Made by a program: the position numbers and the translations under genes
Source of the DNA: Methanobacterium aggregans
GTDB lineage: Archaea; Methanobacteriota; Methanobacteria; Methanobacteriales; Methanobacteriaceae
NCBI RefSeq assembly: GCF_017874455.1
Contig: NZ_JAGGLN010000004.1
Coordinates: forward strand, 62,001 to 126,000
Length of the DNA stretch: 64,000 nucleotides
Direction: 5' to 3'
In this document: positions 1 through 12,760 of the stretch, piece by piece
How the letters are laid out: each line of letters begins with the position of its first letter
How positions within the stretch are numbered: the stretch's first letter is position 1
Notes under the pieces: generated by a model
The model's input: the letters and a program-made list of their open reading frames with translations, nothing else
Told to the model about the DNA's origin: nothing
Database searches by the model: none

Positions 1-47
1 TAGAGGATGGAGTTTCAGCTTCCGTGATTAAGGAGATGTTAGTATGA
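1..47 (+). CDS. atpC: A-type ATP synthase subunit C, C-terminal end (partial)
   Basis: Only the last 14 codons are present, in the frame starting at base 3 and ending in TGA at 45-47; the visible tail is [14 protein letters not shown]. The stop overlaps the start of the next gene in an ATGA arrangement, the tight coupling seen through this operon. Subunit C sits between the A1 head and the A0 rotor and is the usual gene just before atpF in archaeal operons. The identity therefore rests on gene order and frame, not on a recognisable domain. Confidence 0.7.
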   Translation, partial: EDGVSASVIKEMLV

Positions 48-360
48 GTTCGCAGGTAGCAGTTATGGCTGACGCGGATACTGTCACAGGATTCCGTCTT
101 GGAGGAATTAAGGCAGGATATCCAGTTTCAAACATGGAAGAAGCAGATAAAACCCTTAAAGAACTTGTAAAACAGGATTTTTCTATTATAATAATAACAG
201 AAAAAATCGGTGACGGAATAAGGGAAACAATAGATAAGTTCACAAAAACAAGCGCATTGCCTATGATAATTGAAGTACCCGACAAATCAGGCTCAATTAG
301 GAGAGAATCAGACCCTATGAGAGAGCTTATAAAGAGAGTAATTGGGGTTGAGATGGTAAA

Positions 361-364
<4 letters not shown>
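44..364 (+). CDS. atpF: A-type ATP synthase subunit F
   Basis: 106 residues, the usual size for the small central-stalk subunit F of the archaeal A1A0 ATP synthase. The N-terminus ([17 protein letters not shown]) is the family signature: a short beta strand followed by a turn leading into the 'GF-LGGI' motif. The protein helps couple rotation of the central stalk to the catalytic head on the cytoplasmic face of the membrane. It overlaps the upstream atpC stop and its own stop overlaps the atpA start (ATGA at 361), so translation is probably coupled. Confidence 0.95.
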
Positions 365-2112
<1,748 letters not shown>

Positions 2113-2114
2113 AG

Positions 2115-3505
<1,391 letters not shown>

Positions 3506-3506
<1 letters not shown>

Positions 3507-3531
3507 ACCCCTTAATTTATTTTTTGGGGTT
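3506..3531 (+). other. Intra-operon hairpin between atpB and atpD
   Basis: AACCCC (3506-3511) can pair with GGGGTT (3526-3531) across a 14-base AT-rich loop. It lies in the only real gap (38 bases) inside the visible operon, other genes overlapping by one to four bases. It may be an mRNA stability or processing element; its T-rich loop is too early for a normal terminator, and atpD continues immediately after. Confidence 0.4.
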
Positions 3532-3534
3532 ATA

Positions 3535-4188
<654 letters not shown>

Positions 4189-4189
<1 letters not shown>

Positions 4190-4569
4190 TGGTCAGAATA
4201 GTAACCAGACTTGGTACCATAAGGAAGGAACTTGAAGATAAAGAAGCAGATATTGACTTCAAAATAGGAACTATAGTTGGAAAATTAAGGGCAATAGTTG
4301 CTGATGAAGATGTGGATTTCAAGGCCAACGATGTGAAGCCAATTAAAATCCAGGAGATCAAGGTACCTGCAAACCATATCTGCCTCCTTTACGCCTACGC
4401 TGAGAACCGATATGGGCATACAATAGCTGTAGGTGAAGAAACACCCCTACCAATAAGTATGGACAGAACAGTGGACCATGCAACATTTGTTGCAGCTCTT
4501 GATGGAGAGATCAAAAAGAATGACCTGATTGGAGTGCTGACCTTACTTCCAACAGAACTCATGAGGTAA
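4189..4569 (+). CDS. DUF22-like archaeal protein, last gene of the ATP synthase operon
   Basis: 126 residues, no signal peptide or membrane segment, predicted mainly beta. It resembles the archaeal DUF22 family: a first strand MVRIVTRLG, a central IKVPANHICLLYAYAENRYG segment and a C-terminal LIGVLTLLPTELM. The family has no established function. The start overlaps the atpD stop by one base, and a terminator hairpin overlaps its own stop codon, so it is the final cistron of the ATP synthase transcript here. A role linked to the enzyme is a guess from position only. Confidence 0.8.
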
Positions 4570-4605
4570 GGTTAAAATCCTTACCTATCTTTTTATTTTT
4601 TATTT
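4564..4605 (+). terminator. Terminator of the ATP synthase operon
   Basis: A perfect 8-bp inverted repeat (AGGTAAGG at 4564-4571, CCTTACCT at 4579-4586) with a 7-base loop is followed by a T-rich run (ATCTTTTTATTTTTTA). The left arm contains the stop codon of the DUF22-like gene at 4567-4569, so the last ribosome and the hairpin compete for the same bases. Confidence 0.75.
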
Positions 4606-4631
4606 ACGATTTTTAGTGTAGACTATTTTTT

Positions 4632-4661
4632 AGAAATTTAATTGAAAGAAATTTAATTGAA
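4632..4661. repeat. Perfect 15-bp tandem duplication in a convergent spacer
   Basis: AGAAATTTAATTGAA occurs twice head to tail. It sits in the 307-base AT-rich spacer (4570-4876) between convergent genes. Besides the terminator and a TTTTTGATCAAAAA palindrome at 4852-4865, which may terminate the opposite gene, nothing else is visible in this spacer. Confidence 0.6.
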
Positions 4662-4876
4662 TTTCAGGTAAATTATCAACTACCAATTTTTTATAAATTT
4701 TATAAATAAAAGATTAAAATTTCATTAGAATTTTTTTAGCATCTACTTGACTATGAAAAAAGATTGTAAAAAATAGGGGTTTGGTACATCCCAAATTACT
4801 CATTCACAACCAAATTCAAGGACTGAAATGAAGACAAAATAAATATGAAAGTTTTTGATCAAAAATCAAAGGTTCA

Positions 4877-5299
4877 TCAACCGCTGGAAAGTCTGTCCTT
4901 AATGAAGTTGTTCATTGGCTCTTTGCTCTTTCTAACTTCAAGGAGGAAATCTTTTATAACTTCTTCCAACTCATGATATTCCTGTAATTTTTTGTTTTTA
5001 TCCATTCCAAGCTGTTTTAATTCCTTCATCATCTTCTTTCGAGGTGAAGAGCTTAAAATACCTGTAATCCTCGATTTTTGAGATTTGTTAGAGTATTTAT
5101 CAATTATAATTCGTTTATTTTTGGTATGATCCGATTTAATTTGTTCTATGTCCCTTTTAATATTGTCCTGAAGGTTGCAGAGAGCTTCCTCAATTTCATT
5201 CAGCTCAGACATTAAACGTCTTGAATCTGCAATTGAGGATACATCAAGATCAATTTCATTTATTTCAGACAAAATAGTGTAATAATCTTTGATGTTCAT
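4877..5299 (-). CDS. Hypothetical coiled-coil protein (140 aa)
   Basis: No family recognised. The protein is soluble, highly charged and almost entirely helical. A first helix pair at roughly residues 25-60 contains heptad-like leucine/isoleucine spacing. A basic patch rich in Lys, Ser and Arg (around KRIIIDKYSNKSQKSR) follows, then a second coiled coil to about residue 130. GGAGGTAAAAA directly precedes the ATG at 5299, a good start. It is transcribed alone, converging on the ATP synthase operon. The charged coiled-coil build could suit an adaptor or nucleoid-associated protein, but nothing supports a specific role. Confidence 0.65.
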   Translation of the reverse strand: MNIKDYYTILSEINEIDLDVSSIADSRRLMSELNEIEEALCNLQDNIKRDIEQIKSDHTKNKRIIIDKYSNKSQKSRITGILSSSPRKKMMKELKQLGMDKNKKLQEYHELEEVIKDFLLEVRKSKEPMNNFIKDRLSSG

Positions 5300-5435
5300 T
5301 TTTTACCTCCACCCCAATATTTTGTAATCCATAAAATTTTTATAATCCCTAAAATCACTGAAAATAGCAGTATCTAAATCTAATATAAATCGTAATACCA
5401 CAACAGTATCTTTACCAATAATATTATAAATTGAT

Positions 5436-5774
5436 TTAAGAGGTATTTATTTTGATTGTGATTTTCAGTAGCCCCTCAACCACCTCAGTGTAAGTTTCAA
5501 CGTCATCGTTCTCCTTGGACATCTGCGTTAATCTGTAAAATATGTTGTTAAGGGAGATGGTGTTGAACGTTCCCATCTTGTTTTCGGGTTTTGAGGATAT
5601 GAGGAGTATGGTGACTGTGCTGTCATCTATGGAAACGTTGTAGTTTACAGCGTTTATGTATATTGCATCTGAAACTCTAAGAAGAAGCTTTATATGTTTT
5701 ATAGGAAGCCCACTTTTACTTATAATATCCTTTATCCTATCATTTTCTCGGCACTGTTCCACACTAATATCCAT
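5436..5774 (-). CDS. Hypothetical small protein, divergent from the UPF0216 pseudogene
   Basis: About 112 residues from the ATG at 5774, chosen because GAGAGGTGAT lies just upstream; an extension upstream of this lacks a ribosome site. The protein is soluble and mixed alpha/beta: an N-terminal helical part (CRENDRIKDIISKSG) and two beta-rich stretches ending in EGLLKITIKINTS. No family recognised. It is divergently arranged with the interrupted UPF0216 gene, with about 66 bases between the starts, so the two may share a control region. Confidence 0.6.
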   Translation of the reverse strand: MDISVEQCRENDRIKDIISKSGLPIKHIKLLLRVSDAIYINAVNYNVSIDDSTVTILLISSKPENKMGTFNTISLNNIFYRLTQMSKENDDVETYTEVVEGLLKITIKINTS

Positions 5775-5840
5775 CTCATCACCTCTCAAACAAATTTCAT
5801 TGAAAACTAATATATCCCACAACACAGATAAGTTTAACAA

Positions 5841-6245
5841 ATGAAGGACCTAAACCGTGCAGACAGACTGGTGAAAAAACAGGTACTTAGCCTCAACAGG
5901 CACATCCCCAAACAGAGAAAAACCCTTGAATAACTCCTTAAAGAGGACAGGCCCCATGTTGTGGGTTCAGATGGTACAAGGCACAGATTCAAAGCTTCTG
6001 AACTTCAAAAGATTGCAGATATAGTTCCTGAATCAGAACACCATCTTCTGAAACTCCCAATATACGTTGAGATAGAATCTGTTACCTCTGGAGCCAGAAT
6101 AACTGGAAACATTGAAACAAAGGTAGTCTGCAGCATACTGAACATGGAAGGATGTTCAAAGGAAATTTTCATTTACAGACCGGATATAAAGACTTTGCGA
6201 GCCAAATTTCCAACTACAACCCAGTACATATTTTTAGTGAGGTGA
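5841..6245 (+). pseudogene. UPF0216 (DUF61) family protein interrupted by an in-frame TAA
   Basis: One continuous reading frame from ATG 5841 to TGA 6243-6245 encodes a typical UPF0216 protein except for a single TAA at 5931-5933. The first 30 codons end in LNRHIPKQRKTLE and the frame resumes at once with LLKEDRPHVVGSDGTRHRF, both parts being family-like. No frameshift or insertion is involved; one base change of GAA, CAA or AAA to TAA would explain it. A 94-residue C-terminal piece could still start at GTG 5961, but no good ribosome site precedes it. The family is archaeal and of unknown function. A sequencing error is the main alternative to a real nonsense mutation. Confidence 0.8.
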
Positions 6246-6249
6246 AAAA

Positions 6250-6399
6250 TTGACCCCAGACCCATTCGAAGAACTGATCAAGGACCCTGACAAACGTGCC
6301 AAGGCCTACGTATACATGACAATAGCATTCATAATCTCAACCTTCATGATAGCCATTGGAACCATAATATTTATTTTACATGTTATTGGAATAATTTAA
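6250..6399 (+). CDS. Small single-pass membrane protein (49 aa)
   Basis: A TTG start at 6250 follows GAGGTGA (6239-6245), which overlaps the stop of the UPF0216 frame; this is a strong Shine-Dalgarno with good spacing. The product has a charged N-terminal third (PDPFEELIKDPDKRAKAY) and one long hydrophobic helix from about residue 22 to 49. The charge pattern suggests the N-terminus stays in the cytoplasm. It probably shares a transcript with the UPF0216 frame. Function unknown. Confidence 0.65.
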   Translation: MTPDPFEELIKDPDKRAKAYVYMTIAFIISTFMIAIGTIIFILHVIGII

Positions 6400-6628
6400 T
6401 CCTTTTTTATAATTTTTAATTAAAAAATCGAATTTTTCTAGAAAAAATAATTGTTGAACCTAATTGTTACGTTACAATGATTATTTTTATAGAAAGTATG
6501 ATCATCTAAGTTAAGTTTAAGCTGTGCTAACTCGATTTATTGATAAACAGAGGATCTTTAAATGTTTTTTTGTGGATCCATGAAAAGGTTTATATGATAT
6601 TTGAAACCATCATTATAAAGTTTGAAAA

Positions 6629-6642
6629 TTTATAAATATATA
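6629..6642 (+). promoter_or_regulatory. Probable TATA box for trkA
   Basis: TTTATAAATATATA lies about 70-83 bases before the TTG start of trkA, implying a leader of roughly 45 bases. It is the best archaeal TATA match in the 312-base spacer 6400-6711. The only other structure noticed there is an imperfect palindrome around 6463-6477 (TTGTTACGTTACAA). Confidence 0.5.
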
Positions 6643-6711
6643 CGCAGTTATATCATGTTTAAAGGATTTTAGAGGGACTATAATCAAATAAAAATTATGA
6701 GAGGTGTTTAA

Positions 6712-7368
6712 TTGTATGTGGTAATCATGGGAGGGGGTAGGGTGGGTTTAAAGCTTGCTTCATCCTTATCTAAGGAAGGACAGGACATCACACTCATAGA
6801 AAGTGATTCTAAAATATGCAGTGATGCTGCTGCTGATATCGATGCCCTGGTCATCTGCGGTAACGGTACCAGTGTTAAGACCCTTGAAGAAGCCAACATC
6901 AAAGATGCGGATATATTCGTTGCTGCAACAGGGAACGATGAATCAAACCTTCTGGCATGCATACTGGTGAAGGATCATGGCCTCAAAAAGATCATCGCCA
7001 GGGTCAGTGATCCAGCACATGAAAATATCTTCAGGAAGGTGGGGGTTGATTCTGTTGTAAGTCCTGAGCTTACAGCTGCAAGTTACCTTGAAAAATTGAT
7101 CATACGCCCAAAAATTGCAGATCTAGTTATTCTCGGTAAGGGTAATGCAGAACTACTGGATATTCCAGTGGAAAATCCCAAGGTCATTGGTAAAAGTATT
7201 GGAGAACTGAGTCCAAAGGAAAACTACATCATATGTGCCATCTACAAACATGGGGATCGGGAGATTACAATACCTCAACCAGATATGGTTCTGGAAGCAG
7301 GTTACAAAGTTTCAATTTTAATAAAAACAAAATTCATAAAAAAAGTTGTTAAAATGTTTATTGAATAA
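6712..7368 (+). CDS. trkA: TrkA family potassium uptake regulator (KTN/RCK)
   Basis: 218 residues: an N-terminal Rossmann RCK/KTN domain with the dinucleotide-binding GGGRVG motif at residues 7-12 and the acidic residue of ESDSKIC at the end of strand 2, then a TrkA-C domain from about residue 140. It is a peripheral cytoplasmic protein that binds nucleotide and gates the membrane subunit TrkH, encoded 45 bases downstream. The start is TTG with GAGAGGTGT upstream. The single KTN/TrkA-C pair corresponds to the half-size archaeal form rather than the doubled E. coli TrkA. Confidence 0.93.
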   Translation: MYVVIMGGGRVGLKLASSLSKEGQDITLIESDSKICSDAAADIDALVICGNGTSVKTLEEANIKDADIFVAATGNDESNLLACILVKDHGLKKIIARVSDPAHENIFRKVGVDSVVSPELTAASYLEKLIIRPKIADLVILGKGNAELLDIPVENPKVIGKSIGELSPKENYIICAIYKHGDREITIPQPDMVLEAGYKVSILIKTKFIKKVVKMFIE

Positions 7369-7412
7369 CGAGTTCCTAAATAAAGATGTTCAGTTGAAAG
7401 GGGGCTTTAAAT

Positions 7413-8897
7413 TTGTACGCCATAAACAAGTTAAAAAAAGATGAAACATACTCCATACTCCATTACACAGGCTACATATGCATATTATTAGGACTTTTAA
7501 TGTTAGTACCTGTTTCAGTGGCTTTGATATACCACGAATATCATTATATCCTGCCTTTCATTTATTCTGCAGTTATAAGTGTTGTTTTTGGGTTTCTACT
7601 CTACCACTCTTTCAGGAATACCAATGAAATCTCACTTAAAAGTGCAATGATATTTGCAACTCTCATATGGCTTGTTGGTAGTGCCCTTGCAGCGTTACCA
7701 TTCTACTTTTCAGGAGATTTATCTTATATAAACAGTTACTTTGAGGCAATGTCTGGTATTACAACAACGGGTTTCACCATGTACACCAACCTGGATGTTG
7801 TTACCCATACAATGGATTTTTGGCGCGGGTTCATGCAGTGGTTTGGTGGAATTGGAATAATTGTCATGGGACTAGCCATACTATCTTCCCCTTCAATCAA
7901 CATAATGAGGATGTACAGTGCAGAGGGTAGAGAAGAACGCTTAGTACCAAGTATCAAACATACCACTCGGATCATACTTTACATCTACCTGGGATACACG
8001 GTATTCTCAATCGCCCTCTTTGTACTGGCCGGAATGCCAGTTTTCGATTCTATATTCTATGCCTTCACAGCCCTTTCAACGGGGGGTTTTGCAATGCAGA
8101 ATGCAAGCCTGGCATTCTACCACAACATATGGATAGAGATTGCTGCCATGATCATAATGATAATCGGCGCAACCAACTTCGCAATTCATTACGCAGTTAT
8201 AAAGGGTAAATGGAAGGAATATTTCAGGGATATAGAAACAAAGGTATCATATTCTTTATTAATAATTGGAACCATTTTAGTGGCAGTATTCCTTTACAAT
8301 GGTTCCTATTATGGCCATGATTTCCTGCTATCCCTCAGATATTCACTTTTCCAAATGGTCTCTGCTTTAACAACCACGGGTCTTCAAACAGCATCTGGAT
8401 CCCAGATAACCAATCAATGGATGGGTATGGGAATATTCGTACTCACCATAATCATGATGGTGGGTGCAGGTGCCTGCTCAACAGGTGGAGGTATAAAATG
8501 GTTGAGAGTTGGCATTCTAGTTAAAGGAATGTGGTGGCAGATTAAATCACTACTATTACCAAAAAGTGCAGTTATATCACATAAAATTCACCATGTAAAT
8601 GAATTGAAGTTAAATAACGAAGTTTTAAGGTTAACAGGATTATTCGTATTCAGTTACCTCCTTATATACATGGTAAGTGTTATAATAATCCTTTTCTATT
8701 ACCAGAACGTTCCACAGGTTATGTTCGAGGTTGCATCTGCTTTGAGCAACGTTGGACTGGGTTCCGGGCTCATGACTGCAAGTTCCCCTACACTAGTGAA
8801 GATAGTGTTCATAGCTGATTTCTGGATAGGAAGACTTGAAATATGGCCAATACTACTTTTCCTTGTAATTTTAGCCCAGAATACAATTCGAAAATAA
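7413..8897 (+). CDS. trkH: TrkH/KtrB-type potassium transporter
   Basis: 494 residues with about ten to twelve hydrophobic segments. Four selectivity-filter-like loops are visible: TTTGFT (about residue 117), TALSTGGFA (near 222), TTTGLQT (near 322) and SNVGLGSG (near 445), the four-fold pore-loop pattern of the TrkH/KtrB/HKT superfamily, each carrying the pore glycine. It moves K+ across the cytoplasmic membrane and is gated by the TrkA product encoded just upstream, with which it likely forms one operon. The start is TTG after AAGGGGG. Confidence 0.94.
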   Translation: MYAINKLKKDETYSILHYTGYICILLGLLMLVPVSVALIYHEYHYILPFIYSAVISVVFGFLLYHSFRNTNEISLKSAMIFATLIWLVGSALAALPFYFSGDLSYINSYFEAMSGITTTGFTMYTNLDVVTHTMDFWRGFMQWFGGIGIIVMGLAILSSPSINIMRMYSAEGREERLVPSIKHTTRIILYIYLGYTVFSIALFVLAGMPVFDSIFYAFTALSTGGFAMQNASLAFYHNIWIEIAAMIIMIIGATNFAIHYAVIKGKWKEYFRDIETKVSYSLLIIGTILVAVFLYNGSYYGHDFLLSLRYSLFQMVSALTTTGLQTASGSQITNQWMGMGIFVLTIIMMVGAGACSTGGGIKWLRVGILVKGMWWQIKSLLLPKSAVISHKIHHVNELKLNNEVLRLTGLFVFSYLLIYMVSVIIILFYYQNVPQVMFEVASALSNVGLGSGLMTASSPTLVKIVFIADFWIGRLEIWPILLFLVILAQNTIRK

Positions 8898-9144
8898 GAA
8901 AACACACATTTAAATCATATTTTCCTTATTTTTTAAATTAGACTCTGAATTGGAATTTAAATAGTTATTTTATATTATATTTTATTTCTAAAAACTTTAA
9001 AATAAAAAAAATAGTTCTTTTTTATATAATAATTCTTTTTTTATATATTTATTTGAAATTTCTATTTTAAAGGTAAAATTCTCATAATTTTTTAAAACGA
9101 ATCCCTTAAAATTTTCTTTTAGATGATTGAAATATTTTGATTGA

Positions 9145-10281
9145 TTAAGATCCTGAAGGAAATAGCGTGAGGGCAGAGTAAACATTCTTAACAGACTCAT
9201 CTGCAGAAAATAGGGCGTTTTCAAGGATTTTATCAGATGAAACAACCGTTGCAATTGGTTCACCCATTTCAATCACGGTTTTAACTGGGGGTTTGTCGTA
9301 AACACCTGGAAAATCCATTTTTTCTGTGAGGGAACGTTCCTTTGCAAAGATGATTTTTTTAACAGCAAACTTCGTGGGTTTTGGAATGGAAAAGTTGTCA
9401 CCCATACATATCTTCATGTGGGCTTCTGCCATGTTGACCCCAAGACATGCTTCAGCACATTCAAATGTTCCCTGAAAACGTGGGTTAACTTCTATGATGT
9501 GAGTTTCATCATGGCTCCTTATCATATCCACACCGTTTGAACCTGTGAGTTTCAGTGCTTCCACAACTTCCTCTGCAATTCTACTTATTTCCAGGGGGAG
9601 TGAATGTGGAGCCATGTTCCCACAGTAACCGTAGGGTTCCATCTGTCCGAGTCCTTCATCACCAATTATCTGCTGGCTTGTCAAAATTGTCTGGGCCCCA
9701 TCTGCACCTGCCATTACAGATGCACTTACAGACTCACCCTCAACAATTTCCTGAAGCACAGAACTGGTAATATCACAGGTTTCATCTGCATCCTCAAGGT
9801 TAAGAATACCAACACCTCCGGATCCAGATATTGGTTTCAGTAAGAATCTTTTTTCAGGATACTGATGCCCAATTTCAAGTGCATCATGGATATCAGATAT
9901 AAAATAAGTTTCAGGAAGTTTGAACTCTCCATTAAGTTTTTTGTAGAGTTTGTACTTATCTTCAAAGCAGGAAATATGTTTATTTCCAATCACCCTATCC
10001 TTTGGAAAGTTTTCAGGTGATGCACCAGATGTGCAGATAATAAAATCCACTTCATCCACAAAGTCCCTTGCAGCATCTAGAAGTAGAGATGGTTGAAAGT
10101 CATGGGCGAAGTTTCCAGAGGAACTGTAGGGTTCTGGGGATAAAACAGATCTTCTGTAATCTGAACATTCTGCAAGGTCCTCGGTGTAAAAATAATCAAC
10201 AGCGTAAACTGTGTAGCCCAATTTTTTTAAAGAAGATGCCACAGGTCTGGTATTCGAACCCACAACAAGCACTTTTTCCAT
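9145..10281 (-). CDS. ATP-grasp family ligase (COG2232-type)
   Basis: 378 residues. An N-terminal Rossmann-like pre-ATP-grasp domain (VLVVGSNTRPVASSLKKLGY) is followed by an ATP-grasp fold. The nucleotide-binding glycine loop KPISGSGGVGI lies near residue 150, and the metal-binding segment HIIEVNPRFQGTFE near 270 carries the conserved Glu and Asn. The fold activates a carboxylate with ATP and joins it to an amine or similar nucleophile. It resembles predicted archaeal carboligases related to biotin carboxylase, but the substrate cannot be read from the sequence. It starts just downstream of tRNA-Gln on the same strand and could be cotranscribed. Confidence 0.8.
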   Translation of the reverse strand: MEKVLVVGSNTRPVASSLKKLGYTVYAVDYFYTEDLAECSDYRRSVLSPEPYSSSGNFAHDFQPSLLLDAARDFVDEVDFIICTSGASPENFPKDRVIGNKHISCFEDKYKLYKKLNGEFKLPETYFISDIHDALEIGHQYPEKRFLLKPISGSGGVGILNLEDADETCDITSSVLQEIVEGESVSASVMAGADGAQTILTSQQIIGDEGLGQMEPYGYCGNMAPHSLPLEISRIAEEVVEALKLTGSNGVDMIRSHDETHIIEVNPRFQGTFECAEACLGVNMAEAHMKICMGDNFSIPKPTKFAVKKIIFAKERSLTEKMDFPGVYDKPPVKTVIEMGEPIATVVSSDKILENALFSADESVKNVYSALTLFPSGS

Positions 10282-10306
10282 GTGATTACCTGTTTATCCT
10301 TTGAAG

Positions 10307-10378
10307 TAGTCCCGAGCGGAGTCGAACCGCTGTCTCCGGTTCCAAAGACCAGAAGGATTACCACTACCCTACGGGACT
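10307..10378 (-). tRNA. tRNA-Gln (UUG)
   Basis: On the minus strand the acceptor arm AGTCCCG pairs with CGGGACT, the anticodon stem CTGGT/ACCGG encloses the loop CTTTGGA with anticodon TTG, and the T arm is AGCGG-TTCGACT-CCGCT. The discriminator base is A and no 3' CCA is encoded. No intron is present. The anticodon assigns it to glutamine; in methanogens such a tRNA is charged by the Glu-tRNA(Gln) amidotransferase route. Confidence 0.95.
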
Positions 10379-10464
10379 GAAAATATAGAAAAGACCGCAT
10401 CAATACGGTAATTTCCTCTTAGATGAACATCCTATTTAAATTTATCGAAGCCATATTCAGCACA

Positions 10465-11124
10465 TCAGAACTGGCATTTCACATCACAGTGGATGTTGAA
10501 CCTGCAGCTTCTGCATTTATTTGGGTTTTTCGTTGGTATGAACTCTTCTTCACCCTCCAAAAGCCTGTGAACCCTGTTTACAAGTTCAATGGTTGCATTC
10601 TCAACCCGTGTATCGAATGGTGCTGCCCAGAATATGTTGTCGGTACCCCTCTCCCTGAGAGAGGCCACTATTCTTCTTTCATCATTAATTAAGTCTTTAA
10701 ATGCCAAACAGTAACCGTATACCTGATTGATTGTTGAAGAATAAGCTCTTTGACCAGGTTTATCATCTATTATAACGAATTCCTCGGGAGTCATCCAGAT
10801 CTCGTCTATATAACCCCTGATACCGTACTTGGCTGATTCAACCCACATCTCCCTTGAGAGCATTTCAGCGGTTTTTGATGATTCCATCATCTCTTCAAAG
10901 GTTGTTTCCTCAGCTTCCTCTAAAAACTTTGCTTCAAGTGCTGAGTGTTCACTGGTTCCCTTCAACATGGCCTTGGTTGGACCAACCTTGATCTCATCGT
11001 GGTATTCTAATTTTATACAGTACTCACAGAAGCCCTGGGTGTTGAGCCAGCTTATGGGAAAGTAATTTTTATCTGAGCTTATATTAAGCTTTGACTGGTC
11101 AAAAGATGGTTTTCCGTATTTCAT
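10465..11124 (-). CDS. Stand-alone Cas4/RecB-like PD-(D/E)XK nuclease
   Basis: About 219 residues from ATG 11124, chosen for the GGTGA upstream (an ATG at 11136 is also possible). The architecture is that of Cas4: a first cysteine pair (FCEYC), the EHSALEAKF helix, the catalytic core GYIDEI...FVIIDDKPGQ with the Asp and Lys of motifs II/III, a QVYGYC helix, and a C-terminal cysteine cluster (KCRSCRFNIHCDVKC). The cysteines would bind a 4Fe-4S cluster. No cas1, cas2 or CRISPR array is in the window, so this is a free-standing archaeal Cas4 homologue, probably a DNA end-processing exonuclease. The activity is inferred. Confidence 0.8.
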   Translation of the reverse strand: MKYGKPSFDQSKLNISSDKNYFPISWLNTQGFCEYCIKLEYHDEIKVGPTKAMLKGTSEHSALEAKFLEEAEETTFEEMMESSKTAEMLSREMWVESAKYGIRGYIDEIWMTPEEFVIIDDKPGQRAYSSTINQVYGYCLAFKDLINDERRIVASLRERGTDNIFWAAPFDTRVENATIELVNRVHRLLEGEEEFIPTKNPNKCRSCRFNIHCDVKCQF

Positions 11125-11306
11125 AGTGTTCACCATGATTTTTTTTATATTTGAATGATTTCAGAATACTGAATCATAAAATGGTTCAAAAAAACAGAAA
11201 TCTGAAAAAATAGTTCATGAGCACTCCTTGAATCTGAATACTCCCTAAACTCTTTGAAGATCTTCAATGATTATGAATTGAGCTAAAATGTTTTGTATAA
11301 CACGTT

Positions 11307-11891
11307 TTATTTATCCTCTTCATCCTGTTCCTTTTTACCGCTGCTTCCAAGACGGCTTTTCAAGGTTGACCAGATGTCCTTATCTTTCTGGAGGTTTATC
11401 TCCTCCTCCATGACCCTGTTCTTTTCAAGCTCAAATTCGTATTTCTTCTTCAGATCCTGATATTTCAATTCTTTAGCTTCAATACCTTTAAGGATCTTTT
11501 GGTTGGTTTCTTCAAGGTCTTTAGCCCTTTGGGCTTCAAGTTTCAGCTTTTTATTGGTCTTTGCATTTTTTGTTACAAGGTCCTGGTAGGATTTTGAAAG
11601 TTCACTCTTCTTCCATTCCAGCTCTGCAATACTGTTTTCATATTCCTCTACGTTGCCTTGGTATCCCTTAAGATCCTCGAAGTAATCATTTAAATCCGAC
11701 ACTTCCCTCCCTGTTAGTTCATTTAACTGTTTCTGGGAAAGTATGAAAACATCTTCACTACACTCCAGGTCATCAGACTTCTTCAGAGGGATGAGGTACT
11801 GATTGTACTCGTAGATCTTCGTTTTGCCCCCAACCGTCTTCTTGGTCTTCTTTTTATAGCATTTAACAGCTGATTTTATTACCCTTACCAT
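11307..11891 (-). CDS. Hypothetical coiled-coil protein (about 194 aa)
   Basis: No family recognised. The N-terminal 60 residues form a small basic domain with beta character (MVRVIKSAVKCYKKKTKK then YNQYLIPLKK). From about residue 75 to 175 there is an unbroken charged coiled coil, and the last 15 residues are acidic (KKEQDEEDK). No signal or membrane segment. The start is ATG 11891, behind GGAGTAATC. It is monocistronic. Scaffold or DNA/RNA-associated roles are possible but unsupported. Confidence 0.65.
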   Translation of the reverse strand: MVRVIKSAVKCYKKKTKKTVGGKTKIYEYNQYLIPLKKSDDLECSEDVFILSQKQLNELTGREVSDLNDYFEDLKGYQGNVEEYENSIAELEWKKSELSKSYQDLVTKNAKTNKKLKLEAQRAKDLEETNQKILKGIEAKELKYQDLKKKYEFELEKNRVMEEEINLQKDKDIWSTLKSRLGSSGKKEQDEEDK

Positions 11892-12314
11892 CAAGATTAC
11901 TCCAATTGCAACTTAAAGTTATAAAAAGCAATTTAAATTCTGTTTAAATGTATCTAGATCAAAGCTTTTATAATTAACTTCTTTATATCTTTCATACATA
12001 ATTTAGAACAACTCTTATATTGAAGTGGAATACTTTTATCTTTTTTGATTTCTTCCCAGCAATTTACATGTTCAATCTATACTCCTTGAATGTTCATGCA
12101 CAGAATAATTATTTAAGCACATTTACAGCCTCATGAGTTAAATGATCTTATTAACACCCAATTCTGCATAATTAATTCATTTTTAATCATACAACACTCA
12201 TCTTAGCCATTTTAGTAGATTTTCTGATCTTTTTTGAAGTAAGGTTGGGAAATATCTGAAAAATTGAAGAAAAAATCCATGAATTTTGAATAAAATTGGG
12301 GTTAATTACATTAC

Positions 12315-12322
12315 TTTATATA
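12315..12322 (+). promoter_or_regulatory. TATA box for the TRAM-domain gene
   Basis: TTTATATA, the archaeal consensus, lies about 70 bases before the TTG start, giving a transcript start near 12347 and a leader of roughly 45 bases. Elsewhere the 499-base spacer 11892-12390 holds only AT-rich sequence; I see no gene or structured RNA in it. Confidence 0.6.
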
Positions 12323-12390
12323 CTCCTAAAATCAATGAATAATTAGCCTTAGGGCATTAGTCTTATGGCTAAAAATTGGAAGTGATAAAT

Positions 12391-12612
<222 letters not shown>

Positions 12613-12760
12613 TCTCAATTTTGCATTATTCACTAAATTTTCTTGAAAATTCTTAAATTAATCTCATTAATTTATTATTAATTTTCTCGAATTTTTTTTC
12701 TACATCACATTTTTTTTGCATAAACTAAATTAAGGTAAGTACAGATATTCTATTTTAACA

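Noticed and set aside
5931..5933. Recoded stop (pyrrolysine or selenocysteine) in UPF0216
   Set aside because: The codon is TAA, whereas pyrrolysine uses TAG and selenocysteine TGA; no recoding hairpin was seen.
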